From: Paraglaciecola polaris LMG 21857
Lineage (GTDB): Bacteria; Pseudomonadota; Gammaproteobacteria; Enterobacterales; Alteromonadaceae
DNA length: 64,000 bases
Assembly (NCBI RefSeq): GCF_000315055.1
Contig: NZ_BAER01000041.1
Location: 1 to 64,000, forward strand
Direction of reading: 5' to 3'
The notes beneath the pieces were generated by a model, which was given only the letters and a program-made list of their open reading frames with translations, had not been told where the DNA came from and did no database searches. This document shows positions 44,667 to 54,428 of this stretch, piece by piece (position 1 is the stretch's first letter; the number at the start of each line of letters is the position of its first letter). The position numbers were made by a program, and so were the translations under genes.

Positions 44667-47276
44667 ATGAAACTTAATCACTTAAAACTGACCGTGATCG
44701 CCGTTGCGGTCGCCTCAAGCATGAACACACAAGCACAAGACAGAGCAGATCAAAATATTGAGCGAGTCCAGGTGACTGGCTCACATATCAGACGAGGCGA
44801 TTTAGAAGGCCCCTCTCCGGTCACCTCGTTATCTGCTGCAGATATTACCAAAACAGGCGTAACCGATTTAATCGGTTTATTTGCCAAACTACCTATCGCT
44901 GGCCAAGGTACGTTTTCAACCCAAGGAAACAGTAGTGACGGCACTGGGAACGGCGGATCCAGTGTTTCCCTGCGTGGATTAGGTGCCGATTCAACACTGA
45001 TATTGGTCAATGGTCGCCGAGTTTCTGTCTCGCCCTTCGCCAATGGAATAGACACCGCTTTTGTTGATATCAACAACATCCCGCTGGCGGCAATAAAGCG
45101 CGTCGATATATTGAAAGATGGCGCATCAGCCACCTATGGTTCAGACGCGATCGCAGGGGTAATCAACATTATAATGAAAGACGATTATGATGGACTTGAA
45201 TTGTCAGGTAAGTATGGCGATACAGCGGACGGAGGTGGCAAAGAGTCTAACATTAGTCTGCTTTTTGGTACCAGTTCTGAAAAATCGAGTCACACCTTTC
45301 TTCTGGATTACTTCGATCGTGAAGAAATTATGTACGCCGACCGAGATTACGCTAAGTCTGCAAACCAATCGGCTCTGAGGCCCAACGACCCCTATGCCAC
45401 TGACTTCAGAAGCTCAGCCGGTTTTCCCGGCACCATTGCACTTGCCTCTGATTCGACAGTTAGATTACCAGACACCTTCGGTAATGACGTTTGTCCCGCG
45501 GATCAAATCGTTGGGGACTTGTGTCGCTACGATTATGCCCCTTTTAGTTCGTCAGTGCCTGCGTCTCAGCGAGCTAGCTTCATGTACATGGGTAAGTTTG
45601 AGATCAACGACGATGTGCGCGCCTTCATAGACTTAAATGGCCAGAACTCGAAGACCACAGTAAAGGGCGCGGGTAGCCCAAGTTTTAACGAGTTATTTAT
45701 GTCTGGGGATAATATTAATCATCCGTTTGCGGATGACCCAAGCCACCCATTTTTCGGTCAAGAGTTGACCATGCGCCGCAGAACGGTTGACATTGGTAAC
45801 AGAGAAAAACGCGTCGATTCTGACTATTATCGCACTGTTTTTGGCCTAGAAGGTGCTTTAGGTGAATGGGATTGGGAAGTAGCTTACAGCTACATAAAGA
45901 GTGATTCGGTTGAACGCGGCGTCGACGGTTTCCCTAACTCCCGCCGCACACAAGAAGCTATCGACAGCGGTTTATGGAACCCATTTGAACCTTCTAGTAA
46001 CTCTCAAGAGTCGCTGGATTTCATTGAAACCCAAACCACTCGCTACGGTAAATCCACCAGCAAATCATTCGACGCCCAAGTATCAGGCCCCGTTATGACA
46101 ATGCCCGCAGGTGAGTTAATGTTGGCGGTGGGCGCCGAATATCGTGAACAAACGATTAGCGACAACCCAGATGATCAATTCTTACGGGGTGAAATTTTTG
46201 GTACCGAAGCAACACGAGCCAATGGGGAGCGAGACAATACCGCAGTGTTTGTGGAACTTGCGATCCCCCTGACCGAAACGTTTGACGTTCAACTGGCGGT
46301 TCGCCATGAAGACTATAGCGATTTCGGCACTACCACGGATCCTAAAGTTGCTTTTATATGGACACCAATGGATGAATTATCGATTCGAGGCTCATACGGA
46401 ACGGCTTTCCGTGCACCATCATTGCACCAGGTGGGATTAGGCAACACAGATGAATCACCTAACTTAGTGGATAACGTGCGCTGTGATGCCATCGGCAATG
46501 TCAACAAAGCCTGTGAACCACAAGAATACACAGCCGTGTTGTCAGGTAATCCAGACTTAGGGCCGGAAGAGTCGAAGAGTTACAACTTTGGTGTTATTTA
46601 TGAAGTAACCCAAAACGTTGATTTTTCGTTAGATTATTACAATTACGATATCGAAAATGTCATTAATAAAGACACACAATTTAAGTTCACCACCCAAGGT
46701 AACAACCCTGCTGTGGTCGAACGCTTGCCGTCAACTATTGCTGGCGATCCAGGTGAAGTGGTGCGTATCTTCGACCAATTTGAAAATCTAGGTAACATTA
46801 AAACATCAGGTCTTGACCTTGATCTCGGTTATAAGACAGAAACGTCCATGGGTGACTTTAAACTCAATTACATTATGAACTATGTATTGAATTACGAAGA
46901 CATACGCACCGGGGGGCGCGTGGATACACAGGAAGGTCAGTTTGAACAGCCTGAAATTCGTTGGACCACAGCTGGCTCATGGGTGAAAGACGATTGGAGT
47001 GCCAATGTTGCCGTCAACTATATTGGAGAGTTTGAGCAAGATGCGTCGGTTCGCATACAAGCGGACGGCACCATTCTTCCTGATATTGACTCAATGATTA
47101 CGGTAGACACCACGGTCAATTATGCAGGCATCGAAAATACGATCCTGACACTGGGCGCCACCAACTTGTTAAATGAAGAGCCACCTTTTAGCTACCATGA
47201 TTACATGGGACACGTCGTCGGCACGCACAGCTCCCAAGGCCGCTTTGTGTATGCACAAGCGACCTATAAGTTTTAA
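44667..47276 (+). CDS. TonB-dependent outer-membrane receptor
   Basis: An 869-residue receptor with a signal peptide (about 1-23, ending NTQAQ). A TonB-box-like IERVQVTGSHIRRGD follows at about 32-46. The plug domain (about 50-170) has VSLRGLGADSTLILVNGRR and GSDAIAGVINIIM. The C-terminal barrel ends in ...ATYKF with the terminal Phe of outer-membrane barrels. The substrate is not readable from sequence. The LacI-type operator upstream suggests a carbohydrate rather than iron. AGGA lies 6 nt before the ATG, and a terminator follows. Confidence 0.92.
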   Translation: MKLNHLKLTVIAVAVASSMNTQAQDRADQNIERVQVTGSHIRRGDLEGPSPVTSLSAADITKTGVTDLIGLFAKLPIAGQGTFSTQGNSSDGTGNGGSSVSLRGLGADSTLILVNGRRVSVSPFANGIDTAFVDINNIPLAAIKRVDILKDGASATYGSDAIAGVINIIMKDDYDGLELSGKYGDTADGGGKESNISLLFGTSSEKSSHTFLLDYFDREEIMYADRDYAKSANQSALRPNDPYATDFRSSAGFPGTIALASDSTVRLPDTFGNDVCPADQIVGDLCRYDYAPFSSSVPASQRASFMYMGKFEINDDVRAFIDLNGQNSKTTVKGAGSPSFNELFMSGDNINHPFADDPSHPFFGQELTMRRRTVDIGNREKRVDSDYYRTVFGLEGALGEWDWEVAYSYIKSDSVERGVDGFPNSRRTQEAIDSGLWNPFEPSSNSQESLDFIETQTTRYGKSTSKSFDAQVSGPVMTMPAGELMLAVGAEYREQTISDNPDDQFLRGEIFGTEATRANGERDNTAVFVELAIPLTETFDVQLAVRHEDYSDFGTTTDPKVAFIWTPMDELSIRGSYGTAFRAPSLHQVGLGNTDESPNLVDNVRCDAIGNVNKACEPQEYTAVLSGNPDLGPEESKSYNFGVIYEVTQNVDFSLDYYNYDIENVINKDTQFKFTTQGNNPAVVERLPSTIAGDPGEVVRIFDQFENLGNIKTSGLDLDLGYKTETSMGDFKLNYIMNYVLNYEDIRTGGRVDTQEGQFEQPEIRWTTAGSWVKDDWSANVAVNYIGEFEQDASVRIQADGTILPDIDSMITVDTTVNYAGIENTILTLGATNLLNEEPPFSYHDYMGHVVGTHSSQGRFVYAQATYKF

Positions 47277-47316
47277 ACGTCACAATCCGTTGCACTTAAC
47301 CTGAGTCAACGATCAT

Positions 47317-47346
47317 AAGCCAGCCACTCATTGGCTGGCTTAATTG
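47317..47346 (+). terminator. terminator after the TonB-dependent receptor
   Basis: The stem AAGCCAGCCA (47317-47326) / TGGCTGGCTT (47332-47341), 10 bp with a 5-nt loop, is followed by the weak tract AATTG. The stem is strong but the T-run is poor. Confidence 0.6.
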
Positions 47347-47522
47347 CTCGCCATAGTCAAACTGATATTCGACTCACAGATATTTCCATGACTGGCATAA
47401 AACCAGCACCTAGCCGATTGCTTAATTCGCGGGTCCTATAGTTAAGCATCAACCAAATAAAGTGAAGGTTAGGCAAACAGGTTTTACTATAAAGTTATCG
47501 GCACTCACAAGAGAACTATGTA

Positions 47523-48698
47523 ATGAGCAAAAATAAAGAATTCGATATTATCGTTTACGGCGCATCGGGCTTCACCGGCCGCTTAGTAGCGGAATACCTA
47601 GTAAAGCAATATAAAGATGACAGTAGTTTCACTTGGGCAATGGCCGGACGCAGCGCCGATAAACTAGCCCAAGTACGAGATGAGATTGGTGCTCCGAAAG
47701 ATACACCACTCGTGGTGGCTGACGCACAAGATGCCACATCCATGCAAGCTATGCTCGACAGTACTCGTTTAATCCTCACCACGGTAGGCCCATATCAACT
47801 ATATGGTTCTGAATTAGTGGCCATGTGTGCGCAGTCTGGTGTTGATTACGTTGATTTATGTGGTGAACCCGTGTGGATGCGTCATATGATCGATGCCAAC
47901 GAAGCTGCAGCCAAAGCCAGCGGTGCGCGCATTGTGTTCTCCTGCGGATTTGACTCTATCCCGTTTGATTTAGGTGTGTACCGCTTGCAGCAACTTGCCA
48001 AAGAAAAATTTGGTCATACCTTTAATCGGGTGAAAGGCCGCGTTAAAAAGATGCAAGGTACGTTCTCTGGGGGCACGGCGGCAAGCTTAAAAGCCACACT
48101 AGCGGCGGCTAAGCAAGATCCAAAACAATTCCAATTATTGCTTAATCCGTTCTCGTTAACTCCCGGATTTGCGGGTATTGAGCAACCAGCAGGTGATAAA
48201 CCGTATTTTGAAGAATCGTTAAATACTTGGGTTACCCCTTTCATCATGGCGGCAATAAACACCCGCAACGTGCATCGCAGTAATTTGTTGCTCAGCCATC
48301 AGTACGGCAGTGATTTTGTATACGATGAAATGCTGATGACAGGCCTGGGAGAAAAAGGTGAAGCCATCGCCAACGCTGTCGCGAGCGACAAAGGTATGAT
48401 GAAGGATGGAGGCCCGAAACCAGGCGAAGGGCCGAGTAAAGAAGAGCGTGAAAATGGCTTTTATGAAGTACTATTTGTGGGTAACGATCAAGAAGGCCAA
48501 AACTTAACGGTTAGCGTAGGTGCGACCCTTGACCCTGGTTATGGCTCAACATCACGCATGATAACCGAAGCCGCACTGTGCTTAATAAAAGACGCTGGTG
48601 ATACACCAGGCGGCATATTAACCCCAGCATCCGCAATGGGTGACAAACTGATCAAACGTTTGGTTGATAACGCAGGCTTAACCTTCAAGCAATTGTAA
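47523..48698 (+). CDS. saccharopine dehydrogenase-like oxidoreductase (trans-acting enoyl reductase type)
   Basis: A 391-residue protein with the N-terminal Rossmann motif IIVYGASGFTGRLVAEYL and AMAGRSADKLAQV, then YVDLCGEPVWMRHMID and FSCGFDSIPFDLGVYRL. This is the pattern of the saccharopine-dehydrogenase-like family that includes mycobacterial trans-acting enoyl reductases (lipid reductases). True lysine-pathway saccharopine dehydrogenase activity is unlikely. The substrate is unknown. It is a single gene with its own terminator. Confidence 0.82.
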   Translation: MSKNKEFDIIVYGASGFTGRLVAEYLVKQYKDDSSFTWAMAGRSADKLAQVRDEIGAPKDTPLVVADAQDATSMQAMLDSTRLILTTVGPYQLYGSELVAMCAQSGVDYVDLCGEPVWMRHMIDANEAAAKASGARIVFSCGFDSIPFDLGVYRLQQLAKEKFGHTFNRVKGRVKKMQGTFSGGTAASLKATLAAAKQDPKQFQLLLNPFSLTPGFAGIEQPAGDKPYFEESLNTWVTPFIMAAINTRNVHRSNLLLSHQYGSDFVYDEMLMTGLGEKGEAIANAVASDKGMMKDGGPKPGEGPSKEERENGFYEVLFVGNDQEGQNLTVSVGATLDPGYGSTSRMITEAALCLIKDAGDTPGGILTPASAMGDKLIKRLVDNAGLTFKQL

Positions 48699-48720
48699 AT
48701 ATATCCTATGCTCTAAAATC

Positions 48721-48750
48721 AAAAAGCCCAAGCATTTGCTTGGGCTTTTT
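48721..48750. terminator. bidirectional terminator
   Basis: AAAAAGCCCAAGCA (48721-48734) pairs perfectly with TGCTTGGGCTTTTT (48737-48750). It lies between the convergent reductase and EF-hand genes and can terminate both. Confidence 0.9.
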
Positions 48751-48792
48751 ACATTCGAATATCTCTTGAATCTCGAACAAGGTCAGTGGAGT

Positions 48793-49041
48793 TTAGTATT
48801 CCCACCAAGATTGCTGCCACCATTCTAAAAATTCTTCAAAATCGATAGAGCCATCATTATTTTTATCAATTAAACCAAAGCCTTCCTCAACGTGGCTAGC
48901 CTTGGTCTTGGGTGATATTATGGTTAACAACTCAATAAATTCTGTTAATCCTATTTCACCGTTGTTATCCGTATCAAAATAATCGAACTCTTTACGAATT
49001 TCAGCGACCTTTTCTGGCGCTAACGTCTCTTGATCTGCCAT
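48793..49041 (-). CDS. EF-hand calcium-binding protein
   Basis: An 82-residue, acidic protein with two canonical EF-hand loops: DTDNNGEIGLTE (23-34) and DKNNDGSIDFEE (59-70). Both have all ligand positions and end in Glu. There is no signal peptide or membrane segment, so it should be cytoplasmic. It resembles a calmodulin half and ends with a Trp-rich tail (EWWQQSWWEY). Calcium binding is strongly predicted; the target is unknown. It is a single gene facing the reductase. Confidence 0.88.
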   Translation of the reverse strand: MADQETLAPEKVAEIRKEFDYFDTDNNGEIGLTEFIELLTIISPKTKASHVEEGFGLIDKNNDGSIDFEEFLEWWQQSWWEY

Positions 49042-49133
49042 GTTTAATTCACATTAGTTAAGTTAACTTGAGTGTACCCTTTCATATCACCGAATGTCTA
49101 CGCTGGCGAGCAGAAGTGCATTACCTACGGACG

Positions 49134-50144
49134 TTAACCGTTGCTTTTTCCAGCAGCGGTGCGCTGTGCTCGGCGCTGGGCGGCTTTTGTTTGACGGCGT
49201 AATTTTATTGCCTTAGTGGCATCTTCCCCCACATGAGCTTCATTGCGATCCTTAGCCAAATTAACTTGTTTCTCACGCTCTCGAAAACGCTTCATTTGTT
49301 CTTCGCTATGCCTACCATGACACTTAGGGCAGCTCGCGCCCGCCTCAAACATCGGGCTTTTTTTATCGTCTTCAGTAATGGGTAAGCGACAGGCATAACA
49401 TTGCTCGTATTCACTTTTTTGTAAATCATGATTAACCGCCACCCGGTTATCGAATACAAAACAGTCCCCTTCCCATAAAGTATCGGTTTTCGGTACTTCT
49501 TCTAGATACTTTAGGATCCCGCCTTCAAGGTGATATACCTCGTCAAAGCCCTGTTCCTTTAAATAAGCGGTGGACTTTTCACAGCGAATACCGCCGGTAC
49601 AGAACATGGCCACCTTTTTATTTTTACGCGGCGCGAGATTGTCTTTCACATACTGAGGGAATTCACGGAATGACTCGGTATTAGGGTTAATAGCATTTTT
49701 AAAGGTACCAATTTCAATCTCGTAATCGTTGCGAGTATCGATAACCGTCACCTCAGGATCAGAGATGAGGGCGTTCCAGTCCTGCGGTTTAACATAGGTA
49801 CCGACAGTGCGCAGGGGATCGATACCTTCCACCCCCATAGTGACGATTTCTTTTTTAAGTTTTACCTTAGTGCGATGAAAAGGCTGAGTTTCGTCTAACG
49901 ATTCTTTGTGTGAGATGGGAGCAATACGTGGGTCGTTGTTCAAGTATGCCAATAGTGTATCAATCCCCTGACGAGAACCAGAAACCGTACCATTAATCCC
50001 CTCTTCGGCCAGCAATAATGTACCTTTGATGGCATTATCCTGCATGAACGTAAGCAGCGGCTGACGCATCTGTTCAAAATTTTCAAGGGTGACAAATTTG
50101 TATAGGGCGCACACTACGAAAGGCGCAGAAGTCTTGTTTTGCAT
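49134..50144 (-). CDS. trhO: tRNA uridine(34) hydroxylase
   Basis: Rhodanese-domain enzyme (YceA) that hydroxylates wobble uridine 34 to 5-hydroxyuridine in tRNA. The 336 residues have an N-terminal ferredoxin-like part ([17 protein letters not shown]), the rhodanese domain with the catalytic-Cys loop [20 protein letters not shown], and a C-terminal cysteine-rich segment ([17 protein letters not shown]) that probably binds zinc. The last 50 residues are basic. It is a single gene. Confidence 0.94.
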   Translation of the reverse strand: MQNKTSAPFVVCALYKFVTLENFEQMRQPLLTFMQDNAIKGTLLLAEEGINGTVSGSRQGIDTLLAYLNNDPRIAPISHKESLDETQPFHRTKVKLKKEIVTMGVEGIDPLRTVGTYVKPQDWNALISDPEVTVIDTRNDYEIEIGTFKNAINPNTESFREFPQYVKDNLAPRKNKKVAMFCTGGIRCEKSTAYLKEQGFDEVYHLEGGILKYLEEVPKTDTLWEGDCFVFDNRVAVNHDLQKSEYEQCYACRLPITEDDKKSPMFEAGASCPKCHGRHSEEQMKRFREREKQVNLAKDRNEAHVGEDATKAIKLRRQTKAAQRRAQRTAAGKSNG

Positions 50145-50555
50145 TGTATTTTCCTTGCGATTTGGATCGTAAATCCAGAGCAGTTAAAGGGATGCTTAAA
50201 AAAAGCGTCGAAAATATAGCAAACCAAGGCTGATTTTTAAAGCTTAGGGTTTGGCAATTTGTCGTCCATGATACTAAGTCGCTAGGTCAGCTTCCTGTAA
50301 CCAATGACGAATTCCACCATTTCCCTTTCGACGCATTACGGATTAAAGCGTCACCTTTAACGATACAAATCATTCTGGTTAAAAAAACCATTTTTTAGTC
50401 AATTAATAAAAAAACGTTTTAATTTCACAACACCACATTCTTGAATTATCATATCTAATTGATTTGTAAGAATAATAAAAATGGCATCTGAGTTGCAATA
50501 AAATAATTAACAACACGACACACTGTTAATACTTATTGCTTATAGGAAAACACTC
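50145..50555. other. gene-free stretch between divergent trhO and the DUF3718 gene
   Basis: 411 nt, strongly AT-rich towards 50555. No credible gene, RNA or operator was recognised. Promoters for both flanking genes must lie here, but no -10/-35 pair stands out by eye. Confidence 0.35.
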
Positions 50556-50891
50556 ATGAAAAAATTGACTAAAATCATCACCGCTGCCGCCCTTTCTTTT
50601 GCTGTTCTTGGTGCTGCTCACGCAGGTACTGAACTCGTTCCTGCCGATAATGAAGCTGGCAGCAAATTGTGCATCACGGCAACAACAGGAAACGTGTTCA
50701 AAATGCATAAAGCACTAAAAGAAAACAAATTAACCAAGCGTTATGTCACGGATAAAGTAACCTGTAACGGCCAGAATATAGTGGCTTTCATTGAGCAATA
50801 TGGTGATAAATCAGCAAAAATGAATAACTTTCTAACGAACGGAAAGTATGGCGAAACACACAGTGTTATCGCCAGCGTGAACACACATTAA
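50556..50891 (+). CDS. DUF3718-family secreted protein
   Basis: A 111-residue protein with a signal peptide (1 to about 23, ...GAAHA). The mature domain of about 88 residues has two cysteines (39 and 70) likely paired in a disulfide. The layout SKLCITATTGN ... KVTCNGQNIVAFIEQYG fits DUF3718, a small periplasmic family of Alteromonadales and Shewanella with no known function. It is a single gene with a strong terminator. Confidence 0.8.
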   Translation: MKKLTKIITAAALSFAVLGAAHAGTELVPADNEAGSKLCITATTGNVFKMHKALKENKLTKRYVTDKVTCNGQNIVAFIEQYGDKSAKMNNFLTNGKYGETHSVIASVNTH

Positions 50892-50931
50892 TAAGCACGC
50901 AGCACGGTAAATAAATTTTACACACCAGAGC

Positions 50932-50958
50932 AAAAAATCCGCCTAGAGCGGATTTTTT
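50932..50958. terminator. bidirectional terminator
   Basis: AAAAAATCCGC (50932-50942) pairs with GCGGATTTTTT (50948-50958) around a 5-nt loop. It serves both the DUF3718 gene and the convergent ECF sigma factor gene. Confidence 0.9.
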
Positions 50959-50976
50959 GTGCCTAACATACGGCAT

Positions 50977-51540
50977 TTAGCTCGCCATGCTCAATTCACG
51001 GTGCAACCACGCCTTACCAAATTGACCATCGCGCTCAATGGTCCTAGCCGACACCTCATAGAACTGGGCTATGTCTTGCACACTTGAGCCAGCAAAAAAC
51101 TGTAATTCTAGGATCTCTGCTTTACGTTTATCTAGTTTTGCCAGTGCCGATAATGCGGCATCCAGTTCGATAACATCATGACTCTGAAATCCGCTAGCGA
51201 CCTTCCAGTCAAGTAACGTCACATGACGTGCACCCGCACCGCGTTTCGCTGCGCACTGTGCCCTAGCATGATCGACTAAAATACGTCGCATCATAGTACT
51301 GGCCAATCGAAAAAAATGCGCTCGGTCAGAAAAATCTAATTGTATGCTCAACAAATCAACGAACACTTCATTAACCAATGCCGTAGCTTGCAGAGTATGG
51401 CCAGCCCTTTCTTGTGACATGTGCTTTTGCGCTCGTCTGTGCAATTCGGTATAGACCTGCTCGCTTAAATCAGAAAATGCTTGCTCACTACCGGACTGCC
51501 AAGCGTGTAGCAGCTCTGTGATGTTTGTGTCGTTTTTCAT
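50977..51540 (-). CDS. ECF sigma factor (kinase-associated type)
   Basis: A 187-residue sigma-70-family factor of the ECF group. The sigma-2 region is at about 10-90 (GHTLQATALVNEVFVDLL, RAHFFRLASTMMRRILVDHA). The sigma-4 helix-turn-helix is at about 130-180 (LDKRKAEILELQFFAGSSVQ, DIAQFYEVSARTIERD). The pattern matches the TIGR02999-type ECF factors that neighbour Ser/Thr kinases instead of anti-sigma factors. It is divergent from such a kinase, with a 120-nt spacer. No anti-sigma gene is visible. No clear ribosome binding site. Confidence 0.88.
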   Translation of the reverse strand: MKNDTNITELLHAWQSGSEQAFSDLSEQVYTELHRRAQKHMSQERAGHTLQATALVNEVFVDLLSIQLDFSDRAHFFRLASTMMRRILVDHARAQCAAKRGAGARHVTLLDWKVASGFQSHDVIELDAALSALAKLDKRKAEILELQFFAGSSVQDIAQFYEVSARTIERDGQFGKAWLHRELSMAS

Positions 51541-51660
51541 AACTTAATAATTCACTCACGAATAATAAATTTTTCCGGTAAACGCTATCATAATAATAGA
51601 CTATTTTTTAAGCACAAATAACATATAGTTAATATAAGTGCGCCAAAGGAACAGAGCAAA

Positions 51661-54384
51661 ATGACGAACGATGATTGGCAAGAAGTGCAACGGATTTTTC
51701 ATCTGGCTGTGACGTTATCGGACACCCAAAGAGCCGCTTTTCTCAACATTAGCTGTCACAATGATCCAGCACTACGTCACGAAATTGAAACCCTTATCAA
51801 ACACAGCACCTTGAGTGAGGAAATAGATTCCATTATCGATCACGCAGCCCATGCGGTGCTTTGTCAGCCTCAACAGAAAATCGGTGACATCGTTGACCGT
51901 TATCGCATTACGGGCGTGATAGGTCAGGGCGGCATGGGGGATATTTACCTAGCTGAACGGGCTGACGAACATTACACACAGCAAGTGGCCATAAAAATAA
52001 GCCGCAACATCTTAACCAACTCCGAATTAGCGGCCAGATTCAAAACGGAACGCCAGATACTGGCTAATTTGGAACACGCGAATATTGCGCGTTTGCTAGA
52101 CGGTGGTACCACCTCATCAAACAAGCCTTATCTGGTGATGGAATATATAGAAGGCACACCAATTGATGAATATTGCCAGCAACATGCTCTTAATTTACGC
52201 CAGCGCCTGCACTTATTTCAAAAAGTATGTGACGCCGTGCAGTACGCTCATCAGCACTTGGTGATCCACTGTGATTTAAAACCCTCAAACATTTTAATCA
52301 GCCCCCAAGGTGAAGCAAAATTACTCGACTTTGGCATATCGACCCTACTCGATGCCCCCAATACATCAGAGGACGCTGACCATATTTCGCGTTTACTTAC
52401 CTTGCATTATTCGAGTCCAGAACAGATATGCGGTGATACCTTGAGCACCCGCACGGACATTTACTCTTTAGGTGCCGTTTTGTATAAATTGCTCACATCG
52501 CGCTTACCTTTTGAGCATGTGGACAACAACATCACCAATGCCATTGTTAAGTTCACACCCGAGCCACCAAGCTTAATATTACGAGACAGTAAAGCACCTG
52601 TACCCAGGGATAAAACCACTCATTGGGCCATACAGGCCAAAGATGTTGCGGGTGATTTAGATGCCATTTTACTCAAAGCCTTGCACAACCGCGCTTCACA
52701 GCGTTATAAAGACGTTGGGCAATTTTCGAATGACATAGAGCGTTACCTTGGTCATTGGCCCATTGAGGCTCATCGCAACGCTTGGTATATCCGGGGTAAG
52801 AAATTTTTTCGACGTAATCGCCTTAGCAGTACCTTAACAGCGCTATTTTTAATCGCGGTATCAACCGGTAGTACCGCGATATTAATGCAGTCCCAGCGTA
52901 TTGCACTTGAACGCGACATTGCTGAACAAGAACGAGGCAAAGCTGTCGCTATTACTGGTTTTTTACACAATATGTTTTTTGCCATCGAGCCTGATAAAGC
53001 CCAAGGAAAAGTCATTACCGTGCGCGAAATCCTCGATAAAGCCAGTGAAAACTTAGATCAGGGCACTGATCACGCTCTGCAAGAACAACCGCTTGTAGAG
53101 GCGGCAGTACGTCGTACTATAGGCGACATATATTTTAGAATTGGGGTCATTCTTCCCGCCATTGCACATCTGGAAAAGGCATTGCTCATACACAGGCAAC
53201 AACAAGGCGATGACACCGAGCGATACCGCGTGCTAAGGGCCCTAGCTAATTCTTACAACCGGGCAGATAAGTTTGACCTCCAGCGCCCAGTGCTTGAAGA
53301 AGCCGTTTCGCTAGCCAAACACCTTTTTGGTGAAAAAAGCGAAAATACACTAGGTGTGATGTCTAACCTCGCTGGCCTATATAACGACACCGGTCATTCC
53401 CTCCTTGCGATTGACCTGCACAACGAAATCTACCGCAAGAGTCTATTAGCCTTGGGGGAAAGTAATATAGTCACCGTTCTTGCCATTACCAGTCTTGGAG
53501 CAGACTATTTTGCCCTAGGGGATTACCAAAAAGCCGAGCACTATTTCAGTCAAGGCTTAGCTGCTTGTACTGCAGCATTTGGTGAGAATCACCCATTAAC
53601 CTTATATAACTTGGCCGGGGTGAGTTATGTACTGGAGCGTATGGGGTTTTATCAACGTGCATTAGCGCCCACAACCGAGCGCCTAAAACGTATTTCTCAA
53701 GTACTGGGTGAGCATCACCAAGATACACTGGATGCCAAATTAAGCAGGGGCCGGATATACGTAGGCCTTGGTCAATACCCGCCAGCGGAACAGCTATTTA
53801 ATGAAATATTACTTGCCCTACCCGCCGTAACCGGTGACGAACACGGTTTGAGATACGAAACTGAGTTTGCATTAGCCAAATTGTACCTCAGGACAGAGCG
53901 GGCAAATCAAGCCGTTCAATTAGCCCAGCGGACCCTAACTAATGCCAACGAACTTTGGGGAGTATCCCACTATAAAGCCTTGCTTGGTGCACAAATACTG
54001 GCCGATGCTCTAACGATAAACAATCAAGCCCAAGACGCACTGATCCTGTATCAAAATATATTGGATGCTCGCCAGAAAAGTATCGACAAAGAACGGCTAC
54101 AAAATAAATTACTGAGTGTGGATAATCTGCACATTAAGTACGTCGAGGCATATCAGGCCCATATTGGTTTAGCGAAAGCTTATTTACGTATCGATGAGCG
54201 GGCGTTGGGAGCGGAAAATTTGCGACACGCCATGCTGATATCAAAAGCGCACTCAGGCATGCCCCACCCCGAACTGCCGTGGATATTATCGTCTCTATTA
54301 AGCCATTACGAAGACATGGGAAACCAAGTGCAGGCCTCTGAAATTCGCCACAACCTTGCTGCGTTAGATGTTAAAGCGCGCTAG
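51661..54384 (+). CDS. Ser/Thr protein kinase with C-terminal TPR-like region
   Basis: A 907-residue membrane kinase. The kinase domain (about 81-365) has the Gly loop VIGQGGMGDIYLAE (87-100), Lys112 in VAIKIS, catalytic Asp205 in HCDLKPSNIL and DFG (223-225). The Arg of the usual HRD motif is Cys204, so this is a non-RD kinase. One TM segment is at about 390-409. The rest is helical repeats of TPR type (for example FALGDYQKAEHYFSQGLAA), probably periplasmic. A segment of about 80 residues precedes the kinase domain. It is divergent from an ECF sigma factor, its presumed partner. Confidence 0.9.
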   Translation: MTNDDWQEVQRIFHLAVTLSDTQRAAFLNISCHNDPALRHEIETLIKHSTLSEEIDSIIDHAAHAVLCQPQQKIGDIVDRYRITGVIGQGGMGDIYLAERADEHYTQQVAIKISRNILTNSELAARFKTERQILANLEHANIARLLDGGTTSSNKPYLVMEYIEGTPIDEYCQQHALNLRQRLHLFQKVCDAVQYAHQHLVIHCDLKPSNILISPQGEAKLLDFGISTLLDAPNTSEDADHISRLLTLHYSSPEQICGDTLSTRTDIYSLGAVLYKLLTSRLPFEHVDNNITNAIVKFTPEPPSLILRDSKAPVPRDKTTHWAIQAKDVAGDLDAILLKALHNRASQRYKDVGQFSNDIERYLGHWPIEAHRNAWYIRGKKFFRRNRLSSTLTALFLIAVSTGSTAILMQSQRIALERDIAEQERGKAVAITGFLHNMFFAIEPDKAQGKVITVREILDKASENLDQGTDHALQEQPLVEAAVRRTIGDIYFRIGVILPAIAHLEKALLIHRQQQGDDTERYRVLRALANSYNRADKFDLQRPVLEEAVSLAKHLFGEKSENTLGVMSNLAGLYNDTGHSLLAIDLHNEIYRKSLLALGESNIVTVLAITSLGADYFALGDYQKAEHYFSQGLAACTAAFGENHPLTLYNLAGVSYVLERMGFYQRALAPTTERLKRISQVLGEHHQDTLDAKLSRGRIYVGLGQYPPAEQLFNEILLALPAVTGDEHGLRYETEFALAKLYLRTERANQAVQLAQRTLTNANELWGVSHYKALLGAQILADALTINNQAQDALILYQNILDARQKSIDKERLQNKLLSVDNLHIKYVEAYQAHIGLAKAYLRIDERALGAENLRHAMLISKAHSGMPHPELPWILSSLLSHYEDMGNQVQASEIRHNLAALDVKAR

Positions 54385-54428
54385 TTACAAGGCATTTCGA
54401 TAGGTAATTTTGGGTGTATGACCACATG

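Noticed and set aside
44429-44677. 82-codon ORF before the TonB-dependent receptor
   Set aside because: It has no recognisable domain, overlaps the receptor start and covers the LacI-type operator.
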